NCBI GenBank assembly: GCA_016718875.1
Contig: JADKBL010000019.1
Span: 1-64,000, forward strand
Reading direction: 5' to 3'
Source: Bacteroidota bacterium
GTDB lineage: Bacteria > Bacteroidota > Bacteroidia > Bacteroidales > VadinHA17
DNA length: 64,000 nt
Under the pieces are notes generated by a model that was not told the origin of the DNA, made no database searches, and saw only the letters and a program-made list of their open reading frames with translations. A program made the translations under genes and the position numbers. Below are positions 62,128 to 64,000 of this stretch, piece by piece. Within the stretch, counting starts at the first letter, position 1; each line of letters begins with the position of its first letter.

Positions 62128-63993
62128 ATGAATGCGATGCCGTTTGTGATTGGTTCTGTGGCTCTGTTTGCACTTGCATACAGATTCTATTTCAGTTTTA
62201 TTGCTGCAAAGGTAGCAGTGCGCAATGATCTGGCTACGACACCTGCTCACAGGCTTTATGATGGTCAGAATTATTATCCGATGAACAAATGGATACTGTT
62301 CGGACATCACTTCGCGGCTATTGCCGGAGCAGGACCTCTCGTTGGCCCGGTGCTGGCAGCTCAATTCGGATTTATGCCCGGGTTTTTATGGATGATAATC
62401 GGGGCTGTAATGGCTGGTGCAGTTCATGATTTTGTGATTCTTACAGCTTCCGTGCAGCATGATGGAAAATCACTTGCCGAAATTGCCAGAACTGAAATAA
62501 ATAAATCGGCAGGCATTACAACTTCTGTTGCAATCATAATCATAATTATTGTTGCAATGGCTGGTCTCGGACTTGTTGTCGTCAATGCTCTGGCTGAGAG
62601 TTCATGGGGGACATTTACAATTGCAATGACTATTCCCATTGCCCTTTTGATGGGCGTCTGGATGTTTAAGATAAGGAAAGGCAAAACACTTGAAGGAACA
62701 ATTGTTGGTGTAATACTTCTAATTCTGGCTGTTGTGCTGGGCAGGTATATTCCACAGTCGCAATATGCTTCATGGTTTACTTTCGATCATAAGACACTTA
62801 CCATCCTGCTGGCAGTTTATGGTTTTTTTGCATCGGTATTGCCTGTGTGGCTTCTTTTATCTCCGCGCGATTATCTCAGTTCCATTATGAAGATATCAGT
62901 CATTGGACTGCTTGCTGTAGGTCTTATTATTGTTGCCCCTGAGATTAAAATGCCGGCTTTTACCGAGTTTACTCACGGTGGAGGACCAATAATTCCCGGC
63001 AAGCTCTTTCCTTACCTTTTTATTACGATAGCCTGCGGCGCCATTTCAGGATTCCACTCACTGGTGAGCTCCGGAACAACACCTAAAATGATAATGAAAG
63101 AGGCAGACATCAAGGTAATTGCTGTGGGATCCATGCTTGTTGAAGGAGCAGTAAGCATTATGGCCCTGATAGCAGCTACAAGCCTTCTGCCACTCGATTA
63201 TTTCCAGATAAATGTACCTGTTGAAAAGTTTCAGGCACTGCTCCCAAAGCTTCATGCTATGGGTTTCACTGAGTCCAATCTTGATCAGCTTTCTGCAGCT
63301 GTGGGCGAAAAAATAGCAGGAAGGACGGGAGGTGCAGTATCACTTGGAGTTGGTATGGCATATATCTTTTCTTCAATACCGGGAATGAATCATTTAATGT
63401 CGTACTGGTATCATTTTGCGATAATGTTTGAGGCCCTTTTTATCCTCACCACAATAGATGCCGGCACAAGGATAGGCAGGTTCCTGCTTCAGGAAGCACT
63501 GGGCAGAGTATACAAGCCGTTTCAGCGGACCGACTGGCTTCCGGGCAATCTTCTGGCAAGTGCTGTAGTTGTATTTGCCTGGGCATATTTTATTTATACA
63601 GGTTCGGTATCAACTATATGGCCGATGTTTGGTACAGCCAATCAGCTTCTTGCCACAATAGCACTTTCAATAGGAACATCCTTTATTATAAACCGCGGAA
63701 GAATAAGATACGCCTGGATCACAATACTTCCAATGTTGTTTGTCGGGATAACAACAATAACAGCAGCCATTCTTAACATAAAGAATATTTATCTGCCACA
63801 GGCTTCAGATCCGTTAACTTCAGTCCCTGGACTTATAAACCTTGTACTAACTGTTGTAATTCTGATATGTGTTGTGATAATCTTTTACAATGCGGTTCCC
63901 GGATGGATCAGAGCATACAGGAAGGAAGTGCTGGCAGTTGATACAAAAATAAAATTGATAATTATAAAATCACTGAGCAGGTCTGGATCTTAA
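62128..63993 (+). CDS. cstA: carbon starvation CstA-family transporter
   Basis: 621 residues with about sixteen spans. The N-terminal FALAYRFYFSFIAAKV and TTPAHRLYDGQNYYPMNKWI, GHHFAAIAGAGPLVGPVLAA and the later GTANQLLATIALSIGT are signatures of CstA/BtsT. Family members import peptides or pyruvate under carbon limitation. The chain is shorter than the roughly 700 residues of E. coli CstA but complete at both ends, with its stop 7 bp before the window end. It is divergent from the acyl-CoA ligase operon. Confidence 0.94.
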   Translation: MNAMPFVIGSVALFALAYRFYFSFIAAKVAVRNDLATTPAHRLYDGQNYYPMNKWILFGHHFAAIAGAGPLVGPVLAAQFGFMPGFLWMIIGAVMAGAVHDFVILTASVQHDGKSLAEIARTEINKSAGITTSVAIIIIIIVAMAGLGLVVVNALAESSWGTFTIAMTIPIALLMGVWMFKIRKGKTLEGTIVGVILLILAVVLGRYIPQSQYASWFTFDHKTLTILLAVYGFFASVLPVWLLLSPRDYLSSIMKISVIGLLAVGLIIVAPEIKMPAFTEFTHGGGPIIPGKLFPYLFITIACGAISGFHSLVSSGTTPKMIMKEADIKVIAVGSMLVEGAVSIMALIAATSLLPLDYFQINVPVEKFQALLPKLHAMGFTESNLDQLSAAVGEKIAGRTGGAVSLGVGMAYIFSSIPGMNHLMSYWYHFAIMFEALFILTTIDAGTRIGRFLLQEALGRVYKPFQRTDWLPGNLLASAVVVFAWAYFIYTGSVSTIWPMFGTANQLLATIALSIGTSFIINRGRIRYAWITILPMLFVGITTITAAILNIKNIYLPQASDPLTSVPGLINLVLTVVILICVVIIFYNAVPGWIRAYRKEVLAVDTKIKLIIIKSLSRSGS

Positions 63994-64000
63994 GGCCATA

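Noticed and set aside
61990..62364. 125-codon N-terminal extension of the acyl-CoA ligase
   Set aside because: It is antisense to the start of cstA, rich in Cys, Arg and His, and precedes the family-normal start MEIQRNFDLLSRY.

Overview
The window comes from a Bacteroidota chromosome, most likely a Bacteroidales-type anaerobe or microaerobe. Several things point there: promoters of the TTTG-N19/20-TAnnTTTG type, very few Shine-Dalgarno sequences, the DUF4492-cydA-cydB order, the phylum-typical families DUF3810, DUF4290 and DUF5683, a parA-parB-DUF5683-LysM transglycosylase cluster, and large extragenic palindromes and 7/8-bp tandem repeats. There is no insertion sequence, CRISPR array, prophage or rRNA. 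One tRNA (His) is present.

Layout. 1-8.2 kb is respiratory: the tail of a 4Fe-4S subunit, an NrfD-type quinone-interacting subunit and an exported accessory protein; then a lipid-anchored six-haem cytochrome c on a collagen-like stalk, divergent from a Crp/Fnr regulator with a perfect FNR-type site between them; then a fused system II cytochrome c maturase (ResB/CcsA type). 8.2-24 kb is mostly housekeeping: tRNA-His, a flippase, a GNAT-like protein, L31 type B, Lon, CoaD, a Nudix hydrolase, PyrE, BirA, RsfS-FtsH-CdsA, Psd, a flavodiiron protein, Hsp20 and an AI-2E family permease. 24.3-27.6 kb is a cytochrome bd operon with a possible 38-residue extra subunit. 27.6-35 kb has PssA, a lipid kinase, glutamine cyclotransferase, ParAB and a LysM lytic transglycosylase. 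35-41.5 kb has a single-chain SGNH-MBOAT acyltransferase and a large lipoprotein glycoside hydrolase. 41.5-50.1 kb is a minus-strand run read as grpE, dnaJ, ABC ATPase, ABC permease, an NtrC-like regulator, aspA, hydF. 50.3-54.3 kb holds a DUF4290 protein, a ZIP-family transporter with an embedded cyclic-nucleotide-binding domain next to a His-rich NiCoT/UreH-like transporter, and a CapA protein. 54.4-64 kb has a DUF3810 protein, Kup, a three-gene minus-strand operon (acyl-CoA ligase, GNAT-like, CrtI/RetSat-like oxidoreductase) and a CstA-family carrier.

How the genes fit together. CdsA, PssA and Psd give the whole CDP-diacylglycerol to phosphatidylserine to phosphatidylethanolamine route. 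Cytochrome bd, the flavodiiron protein, the FNR-type site, c-type cytochrome assembly and HydF ([FeFe]-hydrogenase maturation) describe a cell that meets low or fluctuating oxygen. The transglycosylase and the SGNH-MBOAT protein, 13 bp apart, may form a peptidoglycan O-acetylation module.

Cautions. Three genes between 33.3 and 38.7 kb (DUF5683, SGNH-MBOAT, glycoside hydrolase) are each broken by a one-base frameshift at a short homopolymer. Local consensus error is at least as likely as true decay. The most unusual items are the ZIP-CNB fusion, the SGNH-MBOAT fusion, the collagen-stalk cytochrome, the acyl-CoA ligase/GNAT/desaturase operon, and the two mirror-oriented copies of a composite 7-bp repeat placed just after stop codons.
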